Source of the DNA: CAWIOX01 sp963837775
GTDB lineage: Bacteria > Pseudomonadota > Gammaproteobacteria > Burkholderiales > Burkholderiaceae_D
Length of the DNA: 64,000 nt
Assembly (NCBI GenBank): GCA_963837775.1
Contig: CAWIOX010000004.1
Span: 124,001 to 188,000, forward strand
Reading direction: 5' to 3'
In this document: piece by piece, positions 35,781 to 44,388 of the stretch
How the letters are laid out: each line of letters opens with the position of its first letter
Numbering within the stretch: position 1 is the first letter of the stretch
The notes under the pieces: generated by a model
The model's input: only the letters and a program-made list of their open reading frames with translations
Database searches by the model: none
What the model was told of the DNA's origin: nothing
Translations under genes and position numbers: made by a program

Positions 35781-35886
35781 ACGTTACTATTTTAACCTGT
35801 AAATTACTGATGAAATCCGATTACTTTTAAAGCAATCACACGCCCATCAATAAAAAAGGAAGCCATATCAGCCCCCTTTATAAAAC

Positions 35887-35962
35887 TGGAGCGGGAGAAG
35901 AGTCTCGAACTCTCGACCTCAACCTTGGCAAGGTTGCGCTCTACCAACTGAGCTACTCCCGC
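35887..35962 (-). tRNA. tRNA-Gly (anticodon GCC), copy 3 in transcription order
   Basis: Starts GCGGGAGTAGCTCAGTTGG; the anticodon stem-loop CCTTGCCAAGG gives GCC; T-arm GAGTTCGAGACTC; encoded CCA. Identical to the other two copies. Confidence 0.97.
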
Positions 35963-35998
35963 ATTTATTACTTTTACTGCAACAACACCACTTAAAAC

Positions 35999-36074
35999 TG
36001 GAGCGGGAGAAGAGTCTCGAACTCTCGACCTCAACCTTGGCAAGGTTGCGCTCTACCAACTGAGCTACTCCCGC
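35999..36074 (-). tRNA. tRNA-Gly (anticodon GCC), copy 2
   Basis: Same sequence as the copies at 35887 and 36111; encoded CCA; middle unit of the 112-bp tandem array. Confidence 0.97.
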
Positions 36075-36110
36075 ATTTCTTACTTTTACTGCAACAACAC
36101 CGCTTAAAAC

Positions 36111-36186
36111 TGGAGCGGGAGAAGAGTCTCGAACTCTCGACCTCAACCTTGGCAAGGTTGCGCTCTACCAACTGAGCTACTCCCGC
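36111..36186 (-). tRNA. tRNA-Gly (anticodon GCC), copy 1
   Basis: First tRNA after pgsA (49 bp between the pgsA stop and the tRNA 5' end), matching the position of glyW in E. coli. Anticodon GCC, encoded CCA. Confidence 0.97.
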
Positions 36187-36235
36187 ATCAACAACAGGCG
36201 CACATTATATATCGCCAAATTTATTCGTCAAGCTC

Positions 36236-36820
36236 TTAAAGAATCTTACCTGCATTTTCTTTAATTAGCGGCCAAGCGCGTCGCAGATAATAAAACATTG
36301 ACCACACCGTGAGAACCGCTGCAACAATTATCAGCCAAGTACCAACGATACCTGCGTCAAAAATGCCGAAGACGACATCATAATAAAGGAGCATCGGAAT
36401 TGCAACCATTTGTGCTGCTGTTTTTATTTTTCCTATGGAACTTACTGCCACCGACTTGGACGCACCGATTTGCGCCATCCATTCTCGCAGTGCTGAAATG
36501 GTAATTTCTCGACCAATAATGACAAAGGCAATGACCGCATTGACATGATTAAGCTGCACCAATACCAGCAATGCTCCGGCCACCATCAATTTATCCGCAA
36601 CCGGATCCAGAAATGCGCCGAAAGCAGAAGTTTCATTCCAGCGCCGCGCCAGAAATCCGTCAAACCAATCTGTAATTGCCGCCACGATGAATACCGCAGT
36701 AGACGCCAAGCCCTTTTCGAACGGGGACATCCACGCGTCCGGCAAATAAAAAACGCCGACCACCAGAGGAATCAAAGCAACACGCAACCAGGTAAGGAAA
36801 ATGGGAATATTAAAAGGCAT
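36236..36820 (-). CDS. pgsA: CDP-diacylglycerol-glycerol-3-phosphate 3-phosphatidyltransferase
   Basis: It makes phosphatidylglycerol phosphate from CDP-diacylglycerol in the inner membrane. The CDP-alcohol phosphotransferase signature DGx2ARx(8)Gx3Dx3D is visible as 'DGFLARRWNETSAFGAFLDP' followed by 'VAD'. Four to five hydrophobic segments; normal length of 194 aa. It is downstream of uvrC and followed by tRNA genes, the same order as the E. coli uvrC-pgsA-glyW-cysT-leuZ locus, and probably shares one transcript with them. Confidence 0.97.
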   Translation of the reverse strand: MPFNIPIFLTWLRVALIPLVVGVFYLPDAWMSPFEKGLASTAVFIVAAITDWFDGFLARRWNETSAFGAFLDPVADKLMVAGALLVLVQLNHVNAVIAFVIIGREITISALREWMAQIGASKSVAVSSIGKIKTAAQMVAIPMLLYYDVVFGIFDAGIVGTWLIIVAAVLTVWSMFYYLRRAWPLIKENAGKIL

Positions 36821-36883
36821 AAATTGATTTTTTTAATTTTGATTATTTATTGCAGAGATTAATAACACAATCTCAAGCGAGAT

Positions 36884-38740
36884 TTAATGCAACTGCTTAT
36901 GAATTTGTTCTGCCAGTTGTCGCGATATGCCCTCGACCGAAGCCAGATCATCCACACTGGCATCGGCTACACCGCGCAAACCGCCAAAGCGTACCAGTAA
37001 TTTTTGTCGCCGCTTGGCTCCTACCCCTTCGATTTCTTCCAAGCGCGATGTCTGGCGTGTCTTGGCACGCTTGGCGCGCATGCCGGTAATCGCGAAACGA
37101 TGTGCCTCATCACGGATTTGCGCAATCAGCATCAGGGCAGCGGACTCCTTGCCCAACTCCTGCGGTTGACGTCCATCCGCGAATATCAGTGTTTCCAGTC
37201 CGACCTTGCGCCCCTCGCCTTTTGCAACTCCGACGATCTGACTGACATCCAGTCCGAGTTCACTGAAAACCTGTCGCGCCATCTCGACCTGGCCTTTCCC
37301 GCCATCGATCAGCGCCACATCGGGCATCACGCCATCGCCATTGGCGACTTTTTCGTAGCGTCGCTTTAAAACCTGGCGCATCGCTGCATAATCATCACCG
37401 GGCGTGATATCGGTGATGTTATAACGTCTATATTCGCCATTTTGCATCGCATGGTGATGAAATACAACACAGGATGCTTGCGTCGCCTCGCCTTGTGTGT
37501 GGCTGATATCGAAGCATTCAATGCGCAAGGCATCCATATCTGCAATATCAATACCGAGAACATCAATCAGCGCCCTGGTACGCATTTGTTGCGAGCCCTG
37601 CTCCGACAGCAATCTCGCCAAAGCAATCTCTGCGCCCTTGATGGCCATTTCCAGCCATTGCCGACGCTGCCCTTGCGGCTGAAAAAGCAGATTGATCCGA
37701 TGCCCGCATTGTTCCGTGAGTGCCATCATCAGTGCCGGCTCATCGAATTCCAGACTCAGAATCAGCGTGCCCGGAATGAATTTTTCGATGTAATGCTGCG
37801 CCAGGAATGCCTTCAGAATCTCGACCTCGATTGTCTCATCAGCATTTTGCAACGCGCTATCCAGATGCGACGGGAAATAGGCGCGATCACCCAGATGCCG
37901 CCCGCCCCTGACCATCGCCACATTGACGCAGGCGCGACCACCCTGCATTAACACCGCAATGATGTCGATATCGGCATCATTGCCCACTTCCATGCTTTGC
38001 TGGTGCAGCACGCGCGACAGCGCGCTCATCTGATTGCGTACTGCCGCCGCCTGTTCGAATTGAAGCTCCGCGGCAAAGGCATGCATCTTCGCCTCCAAAA
38101 ACTGCAGCACCTCCGACTGCCGGCCGCGCAGAAATTTTGCCGCATTCTCCACGTCGATTTTGTAGTTTTCTGGCGTGATCGCATTGACGCAAGGCGCGCT
38201 GCAACGGTGAATCTGATGCAACAGACAAGGCCGGGTGCGATTGGCAAACACGCTATCCTCGCAGGTACGCAATTGAAACACCTTTTGCAGGATTTGCAAC
38301 GATTCCTTGACGGCCCATGCGCTGGGGAACGGCCCGAAATACTGACTCTTCTTGTCGACCGCGCCGCGATAATAGGCCATGCGCGGCACGTCCTGACCAC
38401 TGATTTTCAGGTATGGATAGGATTTATCGTCGCGAAACAGGATATTGAACCGCGGCTGCAGCGATTTGATCAGATTGTTTTCCAGCAGCAAAGCTTCGGC
38501 CTCACTGCGGGTGACCGTGGTTTCCAGTCGCGCGATGCGCTCGACCATCATCGCGATGCGCGAACTGGGCAAGGTCTTCTGGAAATAACTGGAGACACGT
38601 TTTTTCAGGTCGCGCGCCTTGCCGACATACAAAATCTTATCTTCCACATCGAAATAGCGATACACGCCAGGCAGATGCGGCAGTTTGGCGACCGTTTCCA
38701 GAACGATATCGCGCGGCAAGGGGGTAACAATTCCAGTCAT
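36884..38740 (-). CDS. uvrC: UvrABC excinuclease subunit UvrC
   Basis: It makes the 3' and 5' incisions in nucleotide excision repair. The N-terminal GIY-YIG domain ('LPGVYRYFDVEDKILYVGKA') makes the 3' cut. A UVR/UvrB-binding motif (about 200-240), the RNase H-like 5'-incision domain ('IECFDISHTQGEATQASCVVF', 'VALIDGGKGQVEMA') and the C-terminal tandem HhH DNA-binding domain ('LEEIEGVGAKRRQKLL') follow. 618 aa from the ATG at 38740; a TTG five codons earlier is also open. No strong Shine-Dalgarno sequence. Functionally linked to mfd in this window. Confidence 0.97.
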   Translation of the reverse strand: MTGIVTPLPRDIVLETVAKLPHLPGVYRYFDVEDKILYVGKARDLKKRVSSYFQKTLPSSRIAMMVERIARLETTVTRSEAEALLLENNLIKSLQPRFNILFRDDKSYPYLKISGQDVPRMAYYRGAVDKKSQYFGPFPSAWAVKESLQILQKVFQLRTCEDSVFANRTRPCLLHQIHRCSAPCVNAITPENYKIDVENAAKFLRGRQSEVLQFLEAKMHAFAAELQFEQAAAVRNQMSALSRVLHQQSMEVGNDADIDIIAVLMQGGRACVNVAMVRGGRHLGDRAYFPSHLDSALQNADETIEVEILKAFLAQHYIEKFIPGTLILSLEFDEPALMMALTEQCGHRINLLFQPQGQRRQWLEMAIKGAEIALARLLSEQGSQQMRTRALIDVLGIDIADMDALRIECFDISHTQGEATQASCVVFHHHAMQNGEYRRYNITDITPGDDYAAMRQVLKRRYEKVANGDGVMPDVALIDGGKGQVEMARQVFSELGLDVSQIVGVAKGEGRKVGLETLIFADGRQPQELGKESAALMLIAQIRDEAHRFAITGMRAKRAKTRQTSRLEEIEGVGAKRRQKLLVRFGGLRGVADASVDDLASVEGISRQLAEQIHKQLH

Positions 38741-38815
38741 CACTGATAATGCCAATAAAAACTAAGGAAGACGCTTAAACAGATGCCAGATCAAGCCATT
38801 ATTAAGCAATATTCA

Positions 38816-38890
38816 GGGGGTATATCACTAAATGGCAGCAGTCCCGCAATTGAAATAAGCATCTTTAAAAATACTACCCAGTAGTATTAA
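38816..38890 (+). repeat. dispersed intergenic element, copy 6
   Basis: It starts GGGGGTATATCAC, has the core AGTCCCGCAATTGAAAT and ends AAAAATACTACCCAGTAGTATT. Its 3' end is 10 bp from the nagZ stop on the other strand. Confidence 0.75.
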
Positions 38891-38900
38891 ATCGGCATTA

Positions 38901-39965
38901 TTACGCTTCCAGGGACTGTACCAACTGCTTCGCCGCCTGATAGCGTACATCATCTTGCAAATCATCCCACGACAAGGCCGGCATAGGCGGCACCAGCGCT
39001 GCAATACGTGCAGCTGATCGTGCTGCAACTGCACGCGCCGCAGCACTCGCCTTCAAAGTCAGGCCGGCCAGCAATTGGTCCGCCTTATCCGGCGAATTAC
39101 AGATCAGCACCATGTCGCAACCCGCTGCCAGCGCAGCATGTGCACCATCGAGTACGCTCCCGGCAACGCTGGCCCCTTCCATGCTCAGGTCGTCGCTGAA
39201 AATCACGCCTTCAAACTGCATTTTATTACGCAGTATCGACAGCCATTTTTTTGAGAATCCGGCCGGATGCTTGTCCACCTTGGGATAAATCACGTGCGCC
39301 GGCATCACCGCCGACAAACTCATGCCGAGCCAGTCATAAGGCGCGGCATCTTCCGCCATGATGGCTTTCAGGCTGCGTTCGTCGACCGGGATTGCGACAT
39401 GCGAGTCTGCCTTGACAAAGCCATGCCCGGGAAAATGTTTGCCGCAATTGGCCATGCCCGCCAACAACAAGCCTTGATTCAGGCTCTTGGCTAACAAAGT
39501 GACCACCCGGGCATCCCGATGAAAGGCGCGATCACCGATCACGCCGGACTCGCCGTGATCCAGATCCAGCACCGGCGTAAAGGATAAATCGACACCGCAG
39601 GCGCGCAACTCTGCTGCCAGCACGAAACCGGTGGCGGTCGCCACCTTGGTCGCCTGCAACACATCGCGCTCCCATAACTCACCGAGTGCACGCATCGCTG
39701 GCAATTTGGTAAAGCCGTCCGTCTTGAAACGCTGCACCCGTCCACCCTCATGGTCGACCGCGATCAATAGCCCGGGACGCGCCGCATGAATGGCTGCCGT
39801 CAGCGCCGTCAACTGCTTGCGATTCTTGTAGTTGCGCGCAAACAGAATCACGCCACCCGTCAGCGGATGCTGAATGCGGCGAACGTCCTCTGCATCCAAA
39901 GTCAGACCTGCCACATCCAGCATGACAGGCCCCGGTATTGCCCCGATTTTTGTATCTGTTTTCAT
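38901..39965 (-). CDS. nagZ: beta-N-acetylhexosaminidase NagZ
   Basis: A glycoside hydrolase family 3 enzyme that removes GlcNAc from anhydro-muropeptides during peptidoglycan recycling in the cytoplasm. The conserved 'GKHFPGHG' (catalytic His region) and 'GVIFSDDLSMEGA' (Asp nucleophile) are intact, as are 'AVDHEGGRVQRF' and 'FTPVLDLDHG'. At 354 aa it has normal length and no signal peptide. It overlaps the acpS stop by four bases, forming the pdxJ-acpS-nagZ unit common in betaproteobacteria. Confidence 0.96.
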   Translation of the reverse strand: MKTDTKIGAIPGPVMLDVAGLTLDAEDVRRIQHPLTGGVILFARNYKNRKQLTALTAAIHAARPGLLIAVDHEGGRVQRFKTDGFTKLPAMRALGELWERDVLQATKVATATGFVLAAELRACGVDLSFTPVLDLDHGESGVIGDRAFHRDARVVTLLAKSLNQGLLLAGMANCGKHFPGHGFVKADSHVAIPVDERSLKAIMAEDAAPYDWLGMSLSAVMPAHVIYPKVDKHPAGFSKKWLSILRNKMQFEGVIFSDDLSMEGASVAGSVLDGAHAALAAGCDMVLICNSPDKADQLLAGLTLKASAAARAVAARSAARIAALVPPMPALSWDDLQDDVRYQAAKQLVQSLEA

Positions 39966-40354
39966 TTTTTCTCTACGATGACAAAGGCAACCGCATATTC
40001 CGTTTCGTCAGTGATCGAAACTTGTGCAGTCAGGCCGTTTTTTTTCATGAATTCGTTCAGAAGTCCGCTTGTCACCACCACCGGACGTCCACTGCCTGCA
40101 TTCAGCGTCTGCATGGCGCGCCAGGTCATCGGCATGCGCAGGCCAAGTCCGATGGCCTTGGAAAAGGCTTCCTTGGCAGCGAAACGCGTCGCCAAAAAAC
40201 GAATGCCCCGAGCAGCGATTTTTTCCTTGCGGCGATAATATTTTTCCAGCTCATCCGCGCCGAGGACTTTTTCGGCGAAACGGTCACCATTGCGTGCCAG
40301 TGCCGCTTCGATACGCGCAATCTGGATGATGTCGGTGCCGATGCCGTAAATCAT
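39962..40354 (-). CDS. acpS: holo-[acyl-carrier-protein] synthase
   Basis: It attaches 4'-phosphopantetheine from CoA to the conserved serine of AcpP, whose gene lies at 53.5 kb in this window. The motifs 'GIGTDIIQIARIEAAL' and 'RFLATRFAAKEAFSKAIG' (metal and CoA binding) are complete. 130 aa. It lies between pdxJ (15 bp away) and nagZ (4-bp overlap). Confidence 0.97.
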   Translation of the reverse strand: MIYGIGTDIIQIARIEAALARNGDRFAEKVLGADELEKYYRRKEKIAARGIRFLATRFAAKEAFSKAIGLGLRMPMTWRAMQTLNAGSGRPVVVTSGLLNEFMKKNGLTAQVSITDETEYAVAFVIVEKK

Positions 40355-40369
40355 GCTGCTAACCCGGCA

Positions 40370-41137
40370 TCACGCATGCATGCTGGCCAGACGCGCCCGC
40401 TGCATGACGGCCTTCATCTCGCTCACTGCTGCTTGCCAGCCAGTGAAAACTGCTTGCGCGACGATAGCATGGCCGATATTGAGTTCGGTGATGTCGGCAA
40501 TGGCTGCAATCGCCTGTACATTGGCATAATGCAGGCCGTGACCGGCATTGACCTTGAGGCCAAGTTTTACCCCCTCCAGCGCGCCCGATTTCACCCGCAA
40601 TAACTCCATGGCCTGCTGTTCCGGCGTATGTGCATCGGCATAGCGGCCGGTATGCAGCTCTATGACTGGCGCACCGGCTTCTGCTGCGGCCTGAATTTGT
40701 GCTGCATCAGGATCAATGAACAGGCTCACGCGGATATTCTCGGCTTGCAACTGTTTGATGGCGGCCTGGATTTGCGAGAAATACCGGATCACGTCCAATC
40801 CGCCTTCGGTCGTCACCTCGGCCCGACGCTCCGGCACCAGGCACACGTCCTGCGGCCTGATGCGGCAGGCGAAGTCGACCATTTCAGTGGTGACGGCGGA
40901 TTCAAGGTTCATCCGCGTCAATAATAGTGGCCGGATTGCCACCACGTCGGCATCCTTGATGTGACGCCGATCTTCGCGCAGGTGCAGGGTAATGACATCG
41001 GCACCGGCCTCTTCAGCCAGCAAGGCGGCCCGAATCGGGTCGGGATAGGTTGTTCCACGCGCATTGCGCAAAGTCGCTACATGGTCGATGTTGACGCCCA
41101 AATCAATGATTTGGCTGTTAGGTTGCAAGAAACTCAT
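40370..41137 (-). CDS. pdxJ: pyridoxine 5'-phosphate synthase PdxJ
   Basis: The final step of the DXP-dependent vitamin B6 pathway, condensing 1-deoxyxylulose 5-phosphate with 3-amino-2-oxopropyl phosphate. 'LGVNIDHVATLRNARGTTYPDP' at the N-terminus, 'ITLHLREDRRHIKDADV' and 'NAGHGLHYANVQAIA' are diagnostic. 255 aa. It sits between recO and acpS on one strand, the usual order era-recO-pdxJ-acpS. Confidence 0.97.
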   Translation of the reverse strand: MSFLQPNSQIIDLGVNIDHVATLRNARGTTYPDPIRAALLAEEAGADVITLHLREDRRHIKDADVVAIRPLLLTRMNLESAVTTEMVDFACRIRPQDVCLVPERRAEVTTEGGLDVIRYFSQIQAAIKQLQAENIRVSLFIDPDAAQIQAAAEAGAPVIELHTGRYADAHTPEQQAMELLRVKSGALEGVKLGLKVNAGHGLHYANVQAIAAIADITELNIGHAIVAQAVFTGWQAAVSEMKAVMQRARLASMHA

Positions 41138-41167
41138 GGGAAGAATAGGTAATTGGTTGCTAGTGGT

Positions 41168-42016
41168 TTATAACTGCATCAAATCTATCAGAATTTGTCG
41201 GGTATTGAGTGGTGCGCCACCCAAATGATGCGCGAGCAAAAACCGCATCAGAAGTTTGCTCTGCATTTGCGTGTTCGTATCGGCGTAGTCTTCACGTTCC
41301 ATATCAAGCAAAGTCTTGCCGCTGACCCTAGGCCAGACATCCGCTGCCTGTGCCTGACGTGCACCGCGTTCAGGATCGACCACATACATCAAATCCGACT
41401 CTACCGGCTCGCGCGTCCTGGTGCATATGGTCAAATCACCTGCCACACCTGTTTCTTTCAGTAGCGCACGCTCGAAGCGTCGCAACACGATCGGCGCAGT
41501 TTCATTATGAGCGAGTTGATTCAGCGTTGAAACGTAGTGATCGAACAGGATTGGATGCGGATCATCGCGTGCCAGCAATTTCAACAATAATTCATTCAGG
41601 TAAAAACCGCACAACAAGGCGGATTTCTCCAGAGGTAACAGCCCTCCGATCCATTCGGCACCAATCAGGGTGCGGATTTCAGACTTTCCACTCCATGCTA
41701 CCGAAAGCGGCTGGAAAGTTTGTAATGCGCCACGCAGGGCTGAATGAGGGCGCTTGGCACCTTTGGCAACCAGTGCAATGCGGCCATAATCGCGCGAAAA
41801 TACGTCGACGATGAGGCTGGTTTCCTTATAGGGATAACTATGCAGGACAAACCCTGGCTGCTCGAGAATACGACTGTTCTTTTCTGGCGACGCTGTCCGA
41901 TCCGGCCGCCGGTCTTGCAGCAGACTTGGTTCGCAGGCCTTCTTGCTTAAGCGATGGAGTATTCGCGCCATTTTTGGCAAAACCCGGATTTTCGCGATGC
42001 TTCGTGCCGCGTCCAT
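41168..42016 (-). CDS. recO: DNA repair protein RecO (start uncertain)
   Basis: A RecF-pathway mediator that helps load RecA on SSB-coated DNA. The OB-fold begins 'QPGFVLHSYPYKETSLIVDVF', followed by 'YGRIALVAKGAKRPHSALRG' and the helical C-terminal part. The conserved protein starts near residue 53 of this frame, and none of the in-frame starts (42016, 41971) has a ribosome binding site. Another frame opens at 42089, five bases after the era stop, and reads 'MQVNAMDAVVADVV...', the kind of N-terminal extension some relatives have. A further indel between about 41870 and 41990 may therefore have displaced the true start. The start is undecided. Confidence 0.9.
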   Translation of the reverse strand: MDAARSIAKIRVLPKMARILHRLSKKACEPSLLQDRRPDRTASPEKNSRILEQPGFVLHSYPYKETSLIVDVFSRDYGRIALVAKGAKRPHSALRGALQTFQPLSVAWSGKSEIRTLIGAEWIGGLLPLEKSALLCGFYLNELLLKLLARDDPHPILFDHYVSTLNQLAHNETAPIVLRRFERALLKETGVAGDLTICTRTREPVESDLMYVVDPERGARQAQAADVWPRVSGKTLLDMEREDYADTNTQMQSKLLMRFLLAHHLGGAPLNTRQILIDLMQL

Positions 42017-42094
42017 TTATCAGGGACAAGGCAGGCTCTGACGTCAGTACAACATCGGCGACAACCGCATCCATCGCATTGACTTGCATCAGAT

Positions 42095-42997
42095 TTATTC
42101 GTAGCCGTAGGCGCGTAGGCCAGCTTCATTATCTGCCCAGCCGGACTTGACCTTGACCCAGATTTCCAGATAAACCGGACCGCCAAACAGTTTTTCCATA
42201 TCAAGCCGGGCTTGTGTCGAGATATCTTTCAAGCGCGCACCCTTGTTGCCGATGACCATCGACTTGTGGGTATCCCGCTCCACCAGAATGGCTGCGAATA
42301 CGCGCCGCAAATTACCTTCCTGCTCAAATTTCTCAATCAGGACGGTACTGGTGTAAGGCAGCTCATCCCCGACAAAACGGAACAGCTTTTCTCGCACAAT
42401 CTCGGATGCAAGGAATTTCTCGCTACGATCAGTAATGTCGTCCTCGCCGAAAATCGGCTGGTTCTCCGGCAGAAAGCGCCTGATTTCCCCCTGCAGATTA
42501 TCGAGTTGGAAATGCAACTTGGCGGACACCGGCACCACAGCCGAAAAATTATGCTTTGCGGCAATTTTTTGCGCAAAAGGCAACAGCACCGCCTTATCTT
42601 TCACGCGATCAGATTTATTGATTACCAAGATGCACGGCACATTATCAGGAAGCATATCCAGCACTTCCTGATCCGCCGGGCCAAATGTACCTGCCTCGAC
42701 CAAAAACAGAATCACGTCTGAAGATATCAGTGTATTACTGACAGTTTTATTCAGGGTCTTGTTCAGCGGATTTGAGTGTCGCGTCTGAAATCCAGGCGTA
42801 TCGACATAGATGAACTGTGCACCCTCTATTGTCTGAATGCCCGTGATTCGATGCCGCGTGGTTTGCGCCTTGCGCGATGTAATACTTACCTTGGCGCCGA
42901 TCAACACATTCATCAGCGTCGATTTACCAACATTAGGGCGGCCAACAATGGCAATGTAGCCACATCGGAAGTTGGCGGAAGCTGCGGATTCTGTCAT
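42095..42997 (-). CDS. era: GTPase Era
   Basis: An essential GTPase for 30S ribosome maturation that binds the 3' end of 16S rRNA. G1 'GRPNVGKST', G3 'DTPGFQTRHSNPLNK' and G4 'NKSD' are present, and the C-terminal KH domain includes 'VIGNKGARLKDISTQARLDMEKLFG'. 300 aa, ending in the typical 'LRAYGYE'. It lies downstream of rnc, the conserved lepB-rnc-era order, but with a 154-bp spacer. Confidence 0.98.
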   Translation of the reverse strand: MTESAASANFRCGYIAIVGRPNVGKSTLMNVLIGAKVSITSRKAQTTRHRITGIQTIEGAQFIYVDTPGFQTRHSNPLNKTLNKTVSNTLISSDVILFLVEAGTFGPADQEVLDMLPDNVPCILVINKSDRVKDKAVLLPFAQKIAAKHNFSAVVPVSAKLHFQLDNLQGEIRRFLPENQPIFGEDDITDRSEKFLASEIVREKLFRFVGDELPYTSTVLIEKFEQEGNLRRVFAAILVERDTHKSMVIGNKGARLKDISTQARLDMEKLFGGPVYLEIWVKVKSGWADNEAGLRAYGYE

Positions 42998-43151
42998 GCG
43001 ATTTTTGTGTATTTCACTGTAATGGTCTGATGCGCTGTAAAAGTCTTGGCACCTGCCAAGGCTACTATTTCAGCATCGTATTTAATATGATTTTTGTCCA
43101 GTATTTTGTCTGGATTTATATCCCGCAGGCTCTCTTTCTCGAAAACCTGTT
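42998..43151. other. rnc-era spacer
   Basis: This 154-bp spacer is unusually long for an rnc-era junction. It holds a 6-bp hairpin CTTGGC/GCCAAG (43045-43060) and the string CCAGTATTTTG, which resembles the end of the dispersed element, but no complete copy. Confidence 0.35.
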
Positions 43152-43961
43152 TTAGCTTGTCTGTTTTGAGACATCATTTGTCAAAAAATTTTCTACAGTT
43201 GGCACCTCGGCCTGAGGTGTTGCTATGCCGCTCAGTTTGTGCTGCGGCACGCGTTGCTTGCTCTTGCGACTGGACACAGAAGTTTTGGCAAGTGCCGTCT
43301 GCAATGCATCCAGCGCCAATTGGGCCGCGGCTTGCTCACCGGCACGGCGACTACCTCCCGTACCAAACACCTGAATATTTAGCTTGGGCACTAGGCACTC
43401 AATCTCGAACTCCTGGCTATGCGCGGCCCCATGCGTTGCAACCACGTTATATTGCGGCAAAGGGATTTTTTTACCTTGGAGAAATTCCTGCAATAGGGTT
43501 TTTGCATCCTTACCCAAGGTCTTTGGATCTACTGAATCAAGAATCGGTATGTACAAAGCGCAGATTGCATCACGTGCCGCATTAAAGCCGGCATCCAGGA
43601 AAATCGCCCCGAACAAAGCCTCCAGCGTATCGGCAAGTATTGATGGCCGACGGAAGCCTCCCGACTTCAACTCCCCCTCACCAAGTCGCAAAAAATGCGA
43701 CAAATCCAAGCCCTGCGCAATCTCAAAAAGCGATTGTTGCTTAACGAGATTTGCACGCACACGCGACAAGTCCCCCTCATCGATGCTGCCATAACGCTCA
43801 TAAAGCAATGAGGCAACAACGCAGTTAAGCACTGAATCACCTAAAAACTCAATCCGTTCATTATGCAAACCGCTATGACTACGATGTGTCAAAGCCTGTT
43901 GCAGCAAGGTTATATTCTTGAACGTATGGCCTAAGCGGCTTTGTAACAACTTCAAATCCAT
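43152..43961 (-). CDS. rnc: ribonuclease III
   Basis: A double-stranded RNA endonuclease for rRNA processing. The signature 'NERIEFLGDSVLNCVVA' and the second metal site 'ADTLEALFGAIFLDAGF' are intact. The dsRNA-binding domain (about 160-230) reads 'DAKTLLQEFLQGKKIPLPQY' and 'GGSRRAGEQAAAQLALDAL'. The last 35 or so residues (after 'TALAKTSVSS') are a basic extension not found in the short E. coli protein. 269 aa. It lies 13 bp downstream of the DUF4845 gene. Confidence 0.97.
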   Translation of the reverse strand: MDLKLLQSRLGHTFKNITLLQQALTHRSHSGLHNERIEFLGDSVLNCVVASLLYERYGSIDEGDLSRVRANLVKQQSLFEIAQGLDLSHFLRLGEGELKSGGFRRPSILADTLEALFGAIFLDAGFNAARDAICALYIPILDSVDPKTLGKDAKTLLQEFLQGKKIPLPQYNVVATHGAAHSQEFEIECLVPKLNIQVFGTGGSRRAGEQAAAQLALDALQTALAKTSVSSRKSKQRVPQHKLSGIATPQAEVPTVENFLTNDVSKQTS

Positions 43962-43974
43962 TTTGGTCCGTTAT

Positions 43975-44349
43975 TCATTCAGTGGTTTTTGTAGCTACAC
44001 TCTTTGCGGTAGTACCCGCATATTCGATCAAAAGACTGGCCGGCCCGAACAATGGAATTTTCTTCTGGTATGCAAAGCTGACTTCGATCTCGTTGCCAAG
44101 CTTGGATATCTCAAGGTCCTTCCCTGCGATTGCATCGATATATCCTACGGATGCCTGGCGATCGAAAGCCGACTGAATCTCACGCACAGTAGATCCGGAT
44201 GCTTTAGCACTAACGATCGCTTTTCGAATGGAACTGTACTCGACGGCAGTCGGCACGACCTTCATTCCCAGCACAGCAATCATCGCCACAATTGCGAGAA
44301 TAAAAATTAAACCAACCAGTGACAAGCCGTGCTGTGTCCGATGATGCAT
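43975..44349 (-). CDS. DUF4845 membrane-anchored protein
   Basis: A 124-aa protein with a pilin-like N-terminus: short basic start (HHRTQHGLSLVGLIF) then one hydrophobic helix (LIFILAIVAMIAVLGMKVVP). The remainder matches DUF4845, regularly found between lepB and rnc in betaproteobacteria. The N-terminus resembles type IV pilin-like proteins, but there is no clear prepilin peptidase site. Function unknown. Confidence 0.88.
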   Translation of the reverse strand: MHHRTQHGLSLVGLIFILAIVAMIAVLGMKVVPTAVEYSSIRKAIVSAKASGSTVREIQSAFDRQASVGYIDAIAGKDLEISKLGNEIEVSFAYQKKIPLFGPASLLIEYAGTTAKSVATKTTE

Positions 44350-44388
44350 AAATGTCCTTTTGACGTTATCCGGTTATCTTCAGAATGT

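Larger units (their letters stand above)
35887..36186 (-). repeat. tandem 112-bp tRNA-Gly repeat, three units
   Basis: Three identical tRNA-Gly genes are spaced exactly 112 bp apart (5' ends at 35962, 36074 and 36186). The 36-bp spacers are also nearly identical, differing at a few positions. Recent tandem duplication of the whole unit, spacer included, is the simplest explanation. Confidence 0.9.

Noticed and set aside
35804..36155. Two near-identical 78-79 aa frames with repeated sequence, resembling a duplicated small protein or CRISPR-like direct repeats
   Set aside because: They are translations of the tandem tRNA-Gly genes; the repeats are full tRNAs with a 112-bp period, not a CRISPR array.
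43020..43100. Possible tenth copy of the dispersed element in the rnc-era spacer
   Set aside because: Only CCAGTATTTTG matches; the GGGG(A)GTAT start and CCGCA core are missing.
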